Shown: one piece after another, positions 18,432-26,111 of the stretch
How the letters are laid out: each line of letters begins with the position of its first letter
Numbering within the stretch: position 1 is the first letter of the stretch
Origin: Bacteroides luti
Lineage (GTDB): Bacteria; Bacteroidota; Bacteroidia; Bacteroidales; Bacteroidaceae
Assembly (NCBI RefSeq): GCF_900128905.1
Contig: NZ_FQTV01000004.1
Coordinates: 62,001 to 126,000 of the forward strand
Direction: 5' to 3'
Length of the DNA: 64,000 nt
Notes under the pieces: model-generated
Seen by the model: only the letters and a program-made list of their open reading frames with translations
Told to the model about the DNA's origin: nothing
The model's database searches: none
Translations under genes and position numbers: made by a program

Positions 18432-19637
18432 CTATGATTTATGCATCCAGATGGATTGAACCTTTTTGCGAATGGCTACAATATTCATTGAAGAGACTAC
18501 AACAAACAGTGTTGTTCCGATAACTACTGCTGGAATAATTGATCCTGCGGCAATCTGAGGGAAGAGCGATGCTACAACTCCCATGTAATAGGAACGCGCC
18601 CAACCGACCAATAATAAAGCTAAAATAAGAACGACGAAGTTCAGCCCTAACGTAAGTATCTGGTATGGCAAGGCTACTCGTCCGGGGCTATACCCTATCA
18701 GCAAGAGGTTCTCCAGTTTCGTAGTATTTTTCTGCAATAACAAATAAATGCTAAGCATCAAAATGTAGAATGAAAGTACACTGATAAGTAATCCTACTGC
18801 CAGCACAATACCGGTAATCAGTTTCAGGAAGTAAGTTGTTTTTCCTGCATCCAGTTTATTATCTTCTGTTTCGTAGCCTCTTTTCTGGAAGAATTGAGCT
18901 ATTTTTTCATCGGCTGGGTTTTTCACTTCTACAATTAACCGGGATGGCTGTACTTCCTTGCCGGGAGCGAATGTACTGTTTGCCCAGTTCATAAACTCTT
19001 CCGGAACAAGAATGGTATTTAAACGATTAGAAAAGCCTACAATTCGTCCTTTATATTTAGCAATCCGTCCATCGTTGGCACGAATTACAAGATCTACCTT
19101 AATCATCCCCATCAATCCTTCGGATAATTTAGGAAGACTTCGTGCCTGTGCAAAACCAAAGTTGTAAAGGTTGAGGTAGTTACGAGGGATAATAATTGGG
19201 ATTGAGTTAGAATTCTTATCGAAATGCCATTTATCAAGACTTACATCAACGTACTCATTGGGCACTGACTCGAAAAACATTTCTGTGGCAAGTTTAAAGT
19301 CTGATTCCTGCATACCAAATCCGGCTGTTACCGAAAACTGCGAAGGCATAAATGAACCTACGCTCTTTGCAAAGGACTGAGACTTAATCTCATCAATATC
19401 ATCCTGCGTAAAAGAGTTGTTTGCACCGGCTATTGAGCCAAGCGTGCTTATCTTTTTAGTTACGGTTATAAAATCTTTTTTAATAAAGCTATCACCTTGA
19501 GTAAATACAGGCGCTATGTCTTTATAAAATTGTACGCTCAAGGCTACAATCATCATACCAAAAAGATTGGCAAAGAAAAATCCGCCCAACTGCCCCAAGC
19601 TTATATGCTGACGAAGAAGTTTCCAAACAAGTTTCAT
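18432..19637 (-). CDS. FtsX/MacB-like ABC transporter permease
   Basis: 401 residues. An N-terminal membrane segment (about 18-40, GGFFFANLFGMMIVALSVQFY) is followed by a large extracytoplasmic domain (about 45-270) and three C-terminal membrane segments (ITGIVLAVGLLISVLSFYIL; FVVLILALLLVGWA; AVVIGTTLFVVVSSMNIVAI). This four-segment layout is that of FtsX/MacB/LolC permeases, which use mechanotransmission rather than a classic transport channel. Its start overlaps the end of the ATP-binding protein gene by four bases, so the two form one transporter. The substrate is unknown; lipoprotein or envelope-related export is a family-level guess. Confidence 0.8.
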   Translation of the reverse strand: MKLVWKLLRQHISLGQLGGFFFANLFGMMIVALSVQFYKDIAPVFTQGDSFIKKDFITVTKKISTLGSIAGANNSFTQDDIDEIKSQSFAKSVGSFMPSQFSVTAGFGMQESDFKLATEMFFESVPNEYVDVSLDKWHFDKNSNSIPIIIPRNYLNLYNFGFAQARSLPKLSEGLMGMIKVDLVIRANDGRIAKYKGRIVGFSNRLNTILVPEEFMNWANSTFAPGKEVQPSRLIVEVKNPADEKIAQFFQKRGYETEDNKLDAGKTTYFLKLITGIVLAVGLLISVLSFYILMLSIYLLLQKNTTKLENLLLIGYSPGRVALPYQILTLGLNFVVLILALLLVGWARSYYMGVVASLFPQIAAGSIIPAVVIGTTLFVVVSSMNIVAIRKKVQSIWMHKS

Positions 19638-20278
19638 AACTTAAATATTTTATTGTAGTTCAACTCAATATGTTTACCAATAGACGTTACAATAACGCCT
19701 GCTCCCTGCTTTTTCACTTCCTGCATCAAAAGATCACCCATAATCTGACCATTGGTTTCGTCAAGGTGACTGATTGGTTCGTCCAGGAATATAAAATCGA
19801 AAGGCTGACAAAGAGATCTGATAAACGCCACGCGCTGTTGTTGTCCGAAAGATAGCTTGCCTACTTTGGAATTATATTTATCATCTATTCCCATAGCTTC
19901 AAACAAAGTTTCAATCTCTTTTTTCGATTTATAGCCGGTAAGGCTGTTTTTTAACTGAATATTCTCCAGCGCAGTGAGTTCTGAAAAAAGTCTCAGTTCC
20001 TGAAAAAGCATGCTAAGGGAGTGCTTTCTGACATCTACCCATTTAGAAACAGAAAGATTCCGAATGTTCTCTTTATCAAAATTAAAAGTTCCCTGATAAT
20101 CGTTCCGATAGCCATATATATAACTACAGAGCGAAGACTTACCTGTACCTGAATCCGCTTCTATCAGATAAATTTCTCCTTTGCGGAACTCCAGATTTTT
20201 TTTCCAGACTTCCGAAACAATTGATTCGCGTTCGGCAAACACATTAGGTAGAGTCTGCTGTAAGTTAATGTTATTCAT
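19634..20278 (-). CDS. ABC transporter ATP-binding protein
   Basis: 214 residues. The Walker A region is SGTGKSSL (43-50), the Q-loop LFQELRLF (91-98), the signature LSFGQQQRV (142-150) and Walker B DFIFLDEPISHLD (161-173). The Walker A loop lacks the usual first glycine context (EADSGTGKS) but keeps GKS. It overlaps the downstream permease by four bases and lies 26 bases after the DUF4836 gene. It powers the FtsX/MacB-like permease in the inner membrane. Confidence 0.9.
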   Translation of the reverse strand: MNNINLQQTLPNVFAERESIVSEVWKKNLEFRKGEIYLIEADSGTGKSSLCSYIYGYRNDYQGTFNFDKENIRNLSVSKWVDVRKHSLSMLFQELRLFSELTALENIQLKNSLTGYKSKKEIETLFEAMGIDDKYNSKVGKLSFGQQQRVAFIRSLCQPFDFIFLDEPISHLDETNGQIMGDLLMQEVKKQGAGVIVTSIGKHIELNYNKIFKL

Positions 20279-20304
20279 TGATGCAATTCAATTTAAAATC
20301 AGTT

Positions 20305-21840
20305 CTAACCAAGCACTTTCTTTAATCCTGTGATAAGTTGCTTCAGAACATTTTCGTTTTTATTCTTAAAATAGATATTAACCACACTCTTTTGATCGTC
20401 TTTGTTATATGCTTCAGCATAAGAGAATCCGGCAAGGATAGATTGAACCATATTTCCTTGTGATCCGAAACGTCCAAATGCATTGCTCACCATTGGCAGT
20501 TTCATTACATTATCCATATCCAGAACAAAGTAACCCTTTGCATCACTCTTTATATTTTCGTACTTAGCATTTGCAAGCGAATTTGCAACGTCCTTACCTA
20601 TATTTTTATAGAGATTATCATCGTTGGTGAGATAGAAATAATTACCTCTTACTCCAAAACGGATTGGAGAAGGAAGCATGGCACTCTTTACCACATATTC
20701 ATTTTTGCCGGAAGTAGCAACAGTTAAGCCAACTTCGTCGAAATCTTTTTTAAATGCGTAAACAATTCCTGCTGCAGAAGGGTCACTAACCTCGGCATAA
20801 GCCAGCAAAGAAGGAGTTCCATTTGCACTAACATTTGTTACAGCAATAGCAACATCACCTTTTAATGAGTTTACACTCTTCTTCAAATCGAATCCGGGAG
20901 TTAGACGAGAATCTCTTACCATATTCTTAAACTCGGCTCCACTCATTAACATCTCATACAGCTTATCACCTTTCACATTTGTGGAAAGGTATGCAAGAGA
21001 GGATGCAGGAATACGTTTAAGGAAAGTATGATTAATCTTTCCACCCATATCGGATTGCTTCTTAATGTATGCTTTTAAAGATTCATTTTCTGTATAATAC
21101 TCACCTTCCATAGTAACCTTTCCATTCTCGAAATTAATCTGGGCAAGCACCATCATTTGGCGCATGTCAGCATCTTCGGGAAGTCCAAGACTCATGGACA
21201 TAGATGTAAGCTGAGGCAGTGAAGCAAAAGAGCCATATAATCCGATATCACTTTTCTTTTCAATCATCTTTTGGAAGCCCTTATTCGAAGCAATGCTTAC
21301 TCCTTCAGTGGTGTGCATCATTTTCTCAACCTGTTCTTTCACCGGCAATGAACGGGCATTGGTAGTCTCTATTACTAGCAAAGTGCTTTCATCGAATGCA
21401 CAAATACCATATCCGCGAAGTATTACAGTTGAGAAATCACCGTTTCTCTCAATAGCATCACAGATTCCTTCATTCTGCATCAGTCCGAAAGCATCTTCAA
21501 GTTTATCTTCATCGGACACTTTAAACAATACAGCAGGTTCTTCTTTCGACGTAACGAAAAAATAGGCTTTATTCTCGAGAGACAAACCCGCATCGGAAGG
21601 ATTTTGAACCATCTTTGCCAATTTTTCATTATTCAAAGAGGCAGTCAGATTCTTCATTATAGATTCCTTATTATCCATCAAGCCACTTTTCTTAATGATT
21701 GACTGAATATCAAACGATATAACCAGTGAGGCATTAGAAGGAATAACTCTTGTATACTCTTTATCTTTAGAACAAGAGCCCAGTACCAGTACTGCAATCA
21801 ACAGCACAGATAAGCGGAAAAAGAATTTTGTTTTATTCAT
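20305..21840 (-). CDS. DUF4836 family lipoprotein
   Basis: 511 residues with a lipoprotein signal (VLVLGSC, cysteine 23). The mature start, KEYTRVIPSNASLVISFDIQSI, is the family hallmark. The rest is a repeated alpha/beta layout (for example NEGICDAIERNGDFSTVIL, VNSLKGDVAIAVTNVSANG, RFGVRGNYFYLTNDDNLYK). The family is widespread in Bacteroidetes envelopes and has no established biochemical function. It lies between rsmE (15 bases upstream) and the ABC transporter pair (26 bases downstream), so it is probably transcribed with both. Confidence 0.82.
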   Translation of the reverse strand: MNKTKFFFRLSVLLIAVLVLGSCSKDKEYTRVIPSNASLVISFDIQSIIKKSGLMDNKESIMKNLTASLNNEKLAKMVQNPSDAGLSLENKAYFFVTSKEEPAVLFKVSDEDKLEDAFGLMQNEGICDAIERNGDFSTVILRGYGICAFDESTLLVIETTNARSLPVKEQVEKMMHTTEGVSIASNKGFQKMIEKKSDIGLYGSFASLPQLTSMSMSLGLPEDADMRQMMVLAQINFENGKVTMEGEYYTENESLKAYIKKQSDMGGKINHTFLKRIPASSLAYLSTNVKGDKLYEMLMSGAEFKNMVRDSRLTPGFDLKKSVNSLKGDVAIAVTNVSANGTPSLLAYAEVSDPSAAGIVYAFKKDFDEVGLTVATSGKNEYVVKSAMLPSPIRFGVRGNYFYLTNDDNLYKNIGKDVANSLANAKYENIKSDAKGYFVLDMDNVMKLPMVSNAFGRFGSQGNMVQSILAGFSYAEAYNKDDQKSVVNIYFKNKNENVLKQLITGLKKVLG

Positions 21841-21855
21841 AGCTAATATATAATT

Positions 21856-22554
21856 TTATTGATTCATCAGGTTCATAGTATGGCATGCCACCAATGCTGC
21901 AGTTTCCGTACGCAACCGGGATTTTCCAAGACTTATTGGTTGAAAACCTTTAGAAAGCGCCTTTTCTACTTCTTCCGGACTAAAGTCTCCTTCGGGACCA
22001 ATCAGCACTACTGCATCTTCTCCCTTTCGGAGAACATCTTTCAATAAAGGTTTCTCACCCTCGTAACAATGTGCAATAAACTTCTGTCCGGGGAAATCAC
22101 GGGAAATAAATTTATCGAAATCGGTCATTTCATTTAAAACGGGGAGGTTTGCTTTAAGCGACTGCTTAATAGCAGAAACAAGAATCTTTTCAATCCGTTC
22201 CGCCTTTATCACTTTCCTTTCCGAAAAACGGCAGTTAAGGAAAGTCAGTTCATCAAAACCTATCTCGGTAGCTTTCTCTGCAAACCATTCATTACGATCC
22301 ATGTTTTTAGTGGGAGCCATAGCTATGTGCAAGTGGCACGGCCAGAATTTCTCTTGCGGAATTGTTTCTATGATAGATACAAAACATTTCTTCCCTGTCG
22401 CCAAACTAATTTCGGCTTTATAAAATGAGCCTTTTCCATCAGTCAACATAATCTCATCACCTTGAGACAATCGTAATACGCGCAGACAGTGTTGAGCTTC
22501 TTCATCAGGTAGCTCGTTTTTGACTAAAATGTCGGGAGTATAAAATACATGCAT
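21856..22554 (-). CDS. rsmE: 16S rRNA (uracil-1498-N3)-methyltransferase RsmE
   Basis: 232 residues, normal for the family. SPOUT-class motifs are clear: EKATEIGFDE (93-102), LIGPEGDFSPEEV (184-196) and LGKSRLRTETAALVACH (209-225), which form the knotted S-adenosylmethionine site. The N-terminal part (QHCLRVLRLSQGDEIMLTDG) is the PUA-like RNA-binding domain. It methylates N3 of U1498 in 16S rRNA. It follows the bifunctional nuclease gene by 19 bases. Confidence 0.95.
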   Translation of the reverse strand: MHVFYTPDILVKNELPDEEAQHCLRVLRLSQGDEIMLTDGKGSFYKAEISLATGKKCFVSIIETIPQEKFWPCHLHIAMAPTKNMDRNEWFAEKATEIGFDELTFLNCRFSERKVIKAERIEKILVSAIKQSLKANLPVLNEMTDFDKFISRDFPGQKFIAHCYEGEKPLLKDVLRKGEDAVVLIGPEGDFSPEEVEKALSKGFQPISLGKSRLRTETAALVACHTMNLMNQ

Positions 22555-22573
22555 TATTATAGGGGTATAATCT

Positions 22574-23149
22574 TTATTGATTTAAACGTTTTTCCTCCTC
22601 TTCTATTCGCTTTATTTCATCACGTAGTTCGGAAGCCAGTTCATAATCCTCATCCTTAATAGCCTGTGAAAGAGATTCTTTTAATGATTCAATTGTTTCA
22701 CAATACATTTCTGATTCATCTTTTTCATCTTCTACTTCTGGAATATATCCTTCGGCGCTAAGAATTTCTTCTGTCGTATAAATAGGACAACCAAAACGTA
22801 AAGCCAATGCAACAGCATCAGATGTTCTGGAATCTACCTTAAACGATTCTCCATCTTCTTTCTCAAAATAAAGGTAAGAATAGAATATTCCATCTCTGGC
22901 CTTATAGATAAAAACCTGTGTGAGTCTTGTCTGAAGATATTCAGCAAAGGTTACAAATAAATCGTGAGTAAAAGGACGAGGAGTTGTTAGTCCTTTCAAT
23001 TTAAGAGCAATTGCTTGTGCTTCGATAGAACCAATAATAACAGGCAACTGACGTGGCCCGTTTACTTCTTCCAAAACTAAGGCGAAAGCATTTGCCTGTA
23101 ACTGACTGTTGGAAATATTTAATACCCGAAGTTCTACTTTATTATCCAC
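22574..23149 (-). CDS. Bifunctional nuclease domain protein with UVR motif (DUF151)
   Basis: 191 residues. Residues 1-130 form a DUF151/bifunctional nuclease (BFN) domain: LPVIIGSIEAQAIALKLKG, PRPFTHDLF and SRTSDAVALALRFGCPIY are family hallmarks. The C-terminus (about 150-188, IKDEDYELASELRDEIKRIE) is a UvrB/UvrC-type UVR motif, a short helical hairpin that mediates protein contacts. Some plant and archaeal BFN proteins cleave RNA and DNA; activity here is unproven. It has its own -7 box and leads the operon continuing into rsmE. Confidence 0.88.
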   Translation of the reverse strand: MDNKVELRVLNISNSQLQANAFALVLEEVNGPRQLPVIIGSIEAQAIALKLKGLTTPRPFTHDLFVTFAEYLQTRLTQVFIYKARDGIFYSYLYFEKEDGESFKVDSRTSDAVALALRFGCPIYTTEEILSAEGYIPEVEDEKDESEMYCETIESLKESLSQAIKDEDYELASELRDEIKRIEEEEKRLNQ

Positions 23150-23175
23150 TTTGAATCCAATTTTAGACTATGTGG

Positions 23176-23183
23176 CAAATATA
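23176..23183 (-). promoter_or_regulatory. -7 box of the bifunctional nuclease operon
   Basis: TATATTTG on the minus strand matches TAnnTTTG, 27 bases before the start codon. It lies downstream of the terminator that ends the RlmI-like gene. Confidence 0.5.
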
Positions 23184-23224
23184 GGGATAATTTTGGGATG
23201 ATGAGTCTATTAAAAGGTATTTAT

Positions 23225-23252
23225 AAAAAAAAAGGCTGTCATCACGACAACC
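23225..23252 (-). terminator. Rho-independent terminator of the RlmI-like gene
   Basis: On the minus strand GGTTGTC and GACAGCC pair around a GTGAT loop and are followed by nine Ts. It lies about 150 bases after the stop codon. The sequence between stop and hairpin, read on the plus strand, contains ATGAAAAACATGATGCAAAT, a mini-frame of seven codons. Confidence 0.75.
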
Positions 23253-23398
23253 CAATCTTTATTAACCTTAAATCTAATACCATGAAAAACATGATGCAAA
23301 TATAGATGAATTATGTTATGTAACATAGCAAATTACATAAAACATTCAATATATTAACATATTTTACACGAAAGTTTCAGATTTTATATTATTAACGC

Positions 23399-24583
23399 TT
23401 ATTCTACATATAATACTAACCCTTTAAGGTATTCTCCTTCCGGGTGATAAATATTTACCGGATGATCTGCAGGCTGGGTAAGCTGATGTAAAATCCTCAC
23501 ACTTCTACCCGACATTGCAGCCGCTGTAAATACTGCTGTACGGAAATTGTCTTTTGTTACAACCTGCGAACAAGAGAACGTAAACAATATGCCGCCCGGT
23601 TTAATTTTCTCAAAAGCTTTAGCATTTAATTTCTTATATCCTTGCAAAGCATTATGCAGTGCAGCTCTATGCTTAGCAAAAGCCGGTGGATCGAGAATAA
23701 TCAAATCGTACTGATCTCCCATTCTATCCAGATACTTAAATGCATCTTCAGCATAAGCTGTATGACGGGCATCGCCAGGGAAATTCAATTCTACATTTTT
23801 ATTAGTCAAGTCAATTGCTTTAGCAGAACTATCTACTGAATGAACCAGATTGGCACCTCCACGCATTGCATAAAAAGAGAAACCACCTGTATAGCAAAAC
23901 ATATTGAGCACCGAACGGTCTTTAGCATATCTTTCCAGCAAAGAACGGTTCTCTCTTTGATCAACAAAGAATCCGGTTTTTTGCCCTTTCAACCAGTCTA
24001 CATGGAATTTCAATCCATATTCCTGAGCAATATTATCAGAACTACCACCTTTGATAAAGCCATTTTCCTGTCCTAAATCTGCCTTGAAAGGTAATGTTGT
24101 TTCAGATTTATAATAGATATTCTCAATGGCATCTCCCATTACTTGAGAAAGAGCACTAGCTACCTCCATTCGGTAAACGTGCATTCCTACTGAATGAGCT
24201 TGCATAACAGCTGTTTTGGCATAAACATCAATGATTAAGCCTGGCAGGTTATCACCTTCACCATGAACCAGTCTGTATGTATTATTGGTAGGGTTACCAG
24301 CTAGTCCTATCCCTTTTCGTAAGTCGTAAGCAACTTCTAATTTCTTAACCCAGAAATCATGGTTTACTTCTTCTTGTTTAAAAGAAAGGACTCGTACTGC
24401 AATACTTCCCACCTGAAAGTGACCTAAAGCAATAAACTCCTTTTTTGAAGTATACACATCTACAATTTCACCCTCTTCTGGTTCTCCCTCGAAGCGACTA
24501 ATTGCTCCTGAAAAAATCCAGGGATGGAAACGCTTCAGCGATTCTTCTTTCCCCGATTTCAGATAAACTTTTTTGTAAGCCAT
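23399..24583 (-). CDS. RlmI-like class I rRNA methyltransferase
   Basis: 394 residues. An N-terminal PUA domain (about 1-75; LKSGKEESLKRFHPWIFSGA) is followed by an EEHEE-type linker and a Rossmann methyltransferase domain. Key motifs are FFVDQRENRSLLERY, VLNMFCYTGGFSFYAMRGG (S-adenosylmethionine binding) and LIILDPPAFAKHRAA, with FSCSQVVTKDNF near the C-terminus. This is the RlmI/YccW build; RlmI makes m5C1962 in 23S rRNA. It starts directly after the exonuclease stop in a three-gene minus-strand operon. Confidence 0.9.
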   Translation of the reverse strand: MAYKKVYLKSGKEESLKRFHPWIFSGAISRFEGEPEEGEIVDVYTSKKEFIALGHFQVGSIAVRVLSFKQEEVNHDFWVKKLEVAYDLRKGIGLAGNPTNNTYRLVHGEGDNLPGLIIDVYAKTAVMQAHSVGMHVYRMEVASALSQVMGDAIENIYYKSETTLPFKADLGQENGFIKGGSSDNIAQEYGLKFHVDWLKGQKTGFFVDQRENRSLLERYAKDRSVLNMFCYTGGFSFYAMRGGANLVHSVDSSAKAIDLTNKNVELNFPGDARHTAYAEDAFKYLDRMGDQYDLIILDPPAFAKHRAALHNALQGYKKLNAKAFEKIKPGGILFTFSCSQVVTKDNFRTAVFTAAAMSGRSVRILHQLTQPADHPVNIYHPEGEYLKGLVLYVE

Positions 24584-25222
24584 TTATTTTTCTTTTTCTT
24601 CAATTACCGGTTCTACTATTTCCTCTTTTACATAATCACCCGTTTGATGCAACTCTTGCAACAAGGTATAAATCTTGAGACATGTCCATGCGTCTGTAGC
24701 AGCATACTGTTGCTGTGACGGACTTAATGTTTCGGCCTCCCAATTAGAAAGGCGTTGCGATTTAGATATTTTCTGACCAAAAAGGATAGCATATATTTTT
24801 TGCAGACTTTTATCCTGAATACCGAATGGTTTAACAAATTCCTGCAGCTCGATACAATTTTGCTGTTTAAAAGAGACTCTGCGGTGCAAAGCCAAAAAAT
24901 CATCCTTCAACGAGAGTCCTACTTTTACAATCGAAGGATTCTCCAGCAAATCAATCAGTACTTTAGGAAATCCTATCAGGTTTAAGCGAAACAGGAAGCA
25001 ATGAGTATCTGTAGCAACCTGCAGCAAAGAGACTTTATGTGATTTTCCCTTAACAAAAGACGGCTTTGTTTCACTGTCAATTCCCAGTACAGCATACTTG
25101 TTCAAAAACTCAATAGCACGTTCAGCATCTTTTTCAGTACAAATCATTATAATTTTGCCATCGAAAGTTACTTTCGGCATTTCTGATATATCGTCTTTTG
25201 TTATAGTTCTTTTTACAATCAT
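24584..25222 (-). CDS. 3'-5' exonuclease, RNase D-like DEDDy family
   Basis: 212 residues, a single exonuclease domain without HRDC. The first acidic pair is in VLGIDSETKP (D49, E51), a later acidic motif lies in SLKDDFLAL, and YAATDAWTCLKIY supplies the DEDDy tyrosine and last aspartate. Enzymes of this group degrade RNA or single-stranded DNA from the 3' end. It overlaps the DUF5063 gene by four bases and abuts the RlmI-like gene. An acidic EEEI/EEKEK tail closes the protein. Confidence 0.88.
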   Translation of the reverse strand: MIVKRTITKDDISEMPKVTFDGKIIMICTEKDAERAIEFLNKYAVLGIDSETKPSFVKGKSHKVSLLQVATDTHCFLFRLNLIGFPKVLIDLLENPSIVKVGLSLKDDFLALHRRVSFKQQNCIELQEFVKPFGIQDKSLQKIYAILFGQKISKSQRLSNWEAETLSPSQQQYAATDAWTCLKIYTLLQELHQTGDYVKEEIVEPVIEEKEK

Positions 25223-25806
25223 AATACTTCGTTCAACTTTTCATCATCATCAATTTCGTCTTCATCTTCATCTTTATTATCAGCATTATACTTCACATCG
25301 TGCAAGGCTCTCAAAGTATTAACTAATTTTTGTCCCCAATATAAAGCAAAATGTTCCTTGCAAATAGCCAATGAATCATGCATTGTTTCATTATATCCCA
25401 ATTGAAAAACAAAAATAAAATCCTTCAAGTCCTGATAAATATCAGCTAAATCTTCCGATATGCATTTTTTTATAGGAGTATCGCTATAAGCCATTTCAGG
25501 AAGAAAAACTTCAAGATAGTCATCCTTTTCCCTTAATACATAAGCTACATTCATACGCATCAATTCATAAATTTCCTCAGTAACATATGTTTCCGGAGCT
25601 TCATCTCCAACCATTTCACATTCGGGCAATAATGATGCTTTAAGATAAAGCAATGGCAATATTTTTAGAGTGGTATCAACAAAAGAACTTCGCTTTGCAC
25701 TTTCTGCGCGTTCCAGATAAGCACAAAATTCAGCTGCCACTGTTACAAATTCCACAACATCTCTGCTGAATATCACTTGATGATTATTTTCCATACAACT
25801 TTTCAA
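25219..25806 (-). CDS. DUF5063 domain protein
   Basis: 195 residues, helical and acidic, with no signal peptide. The segments VEFVTVAAEFCAYLERA and LPLLYLKASLLP match the DUF5063 family found across Bacteroidetes; the last 20 residues are almost all Asp/Glu/Asn. The function is unknown. It leads an operon with the exonuclease (four-base overlap) and the RlmI-like methyltransferase, which suggests a link to RNA metabolism by context only. Confidence 0.75.
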   Translation of the reverse strand: MKSCMENNHQVIFSRDVVEFVTVAAEFCAYLERAESAKRSSFVDTTLKILPLLYLKASLLPECEMVGDEAPETYVTEEIYELMRMNVAYVLREKDDYLEVFLPEMAYSDTPIKKCISEDLADIYQDLKDFIFVFQLGYNETMHDSLAICKEHFALYWGQKLVNTLRALHDVKYNADNKDEDEDEIDDDEKLNEVL

Positions 25807-25959
25807 TTAAGCCGCAAAGTTAACAAAAAAGGAGTAATCCAACTGCAAATCAATGTATTTTAACGTGAAATGTAAGTACAATGCACCTTTTAGTAATCTG
25901 AGAGATAAGAACCTGTAATATGACGATAAACTTTTCTTCTTAGTCCAAAAGCATCATCT

Positions 25960-26013
25960 TGTACAAGAAAACTATTCGTTTTGTACAAAATCCATTATTT
26001 TTCTACAAAATAT
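25960..26013. repeat. Second TGTACAAAA array, 22-bp period
   Basis: TGTACAAGA at 25960 and TGTACAAAA at 25982 are 22 bp apart; at the expected third position (26004) stands TACAAAA, as if TG had been lost. Units end in TTT or TTC as in the array at 18073. It lies in the 305-bp interval between the divergent DUF5063 and ftsK genes. Confidence 0.6.
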
Positions 26014-26073
26014 TCATATTATTTTTTGCTAAATTTTTATTTGATTCTTAATCTCCAACTAATGTTATTTTAT

Positions 26074-26081
26074 TATTTTTG
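26074..26081 (+). promoter_or_regulatory. -7 box of ftsK
   Basis: TATTTTTG matches TAnnTTTG and lies 30 bases before the ATG at 26112. This supports that start, because the upstream in-frame alternative at 26079 would overlap the box. Confidence 0.55.
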
Positions 26082-26111
26082 CAGAATCAAACAATAAAAA
26101 TAAAATTCTTA

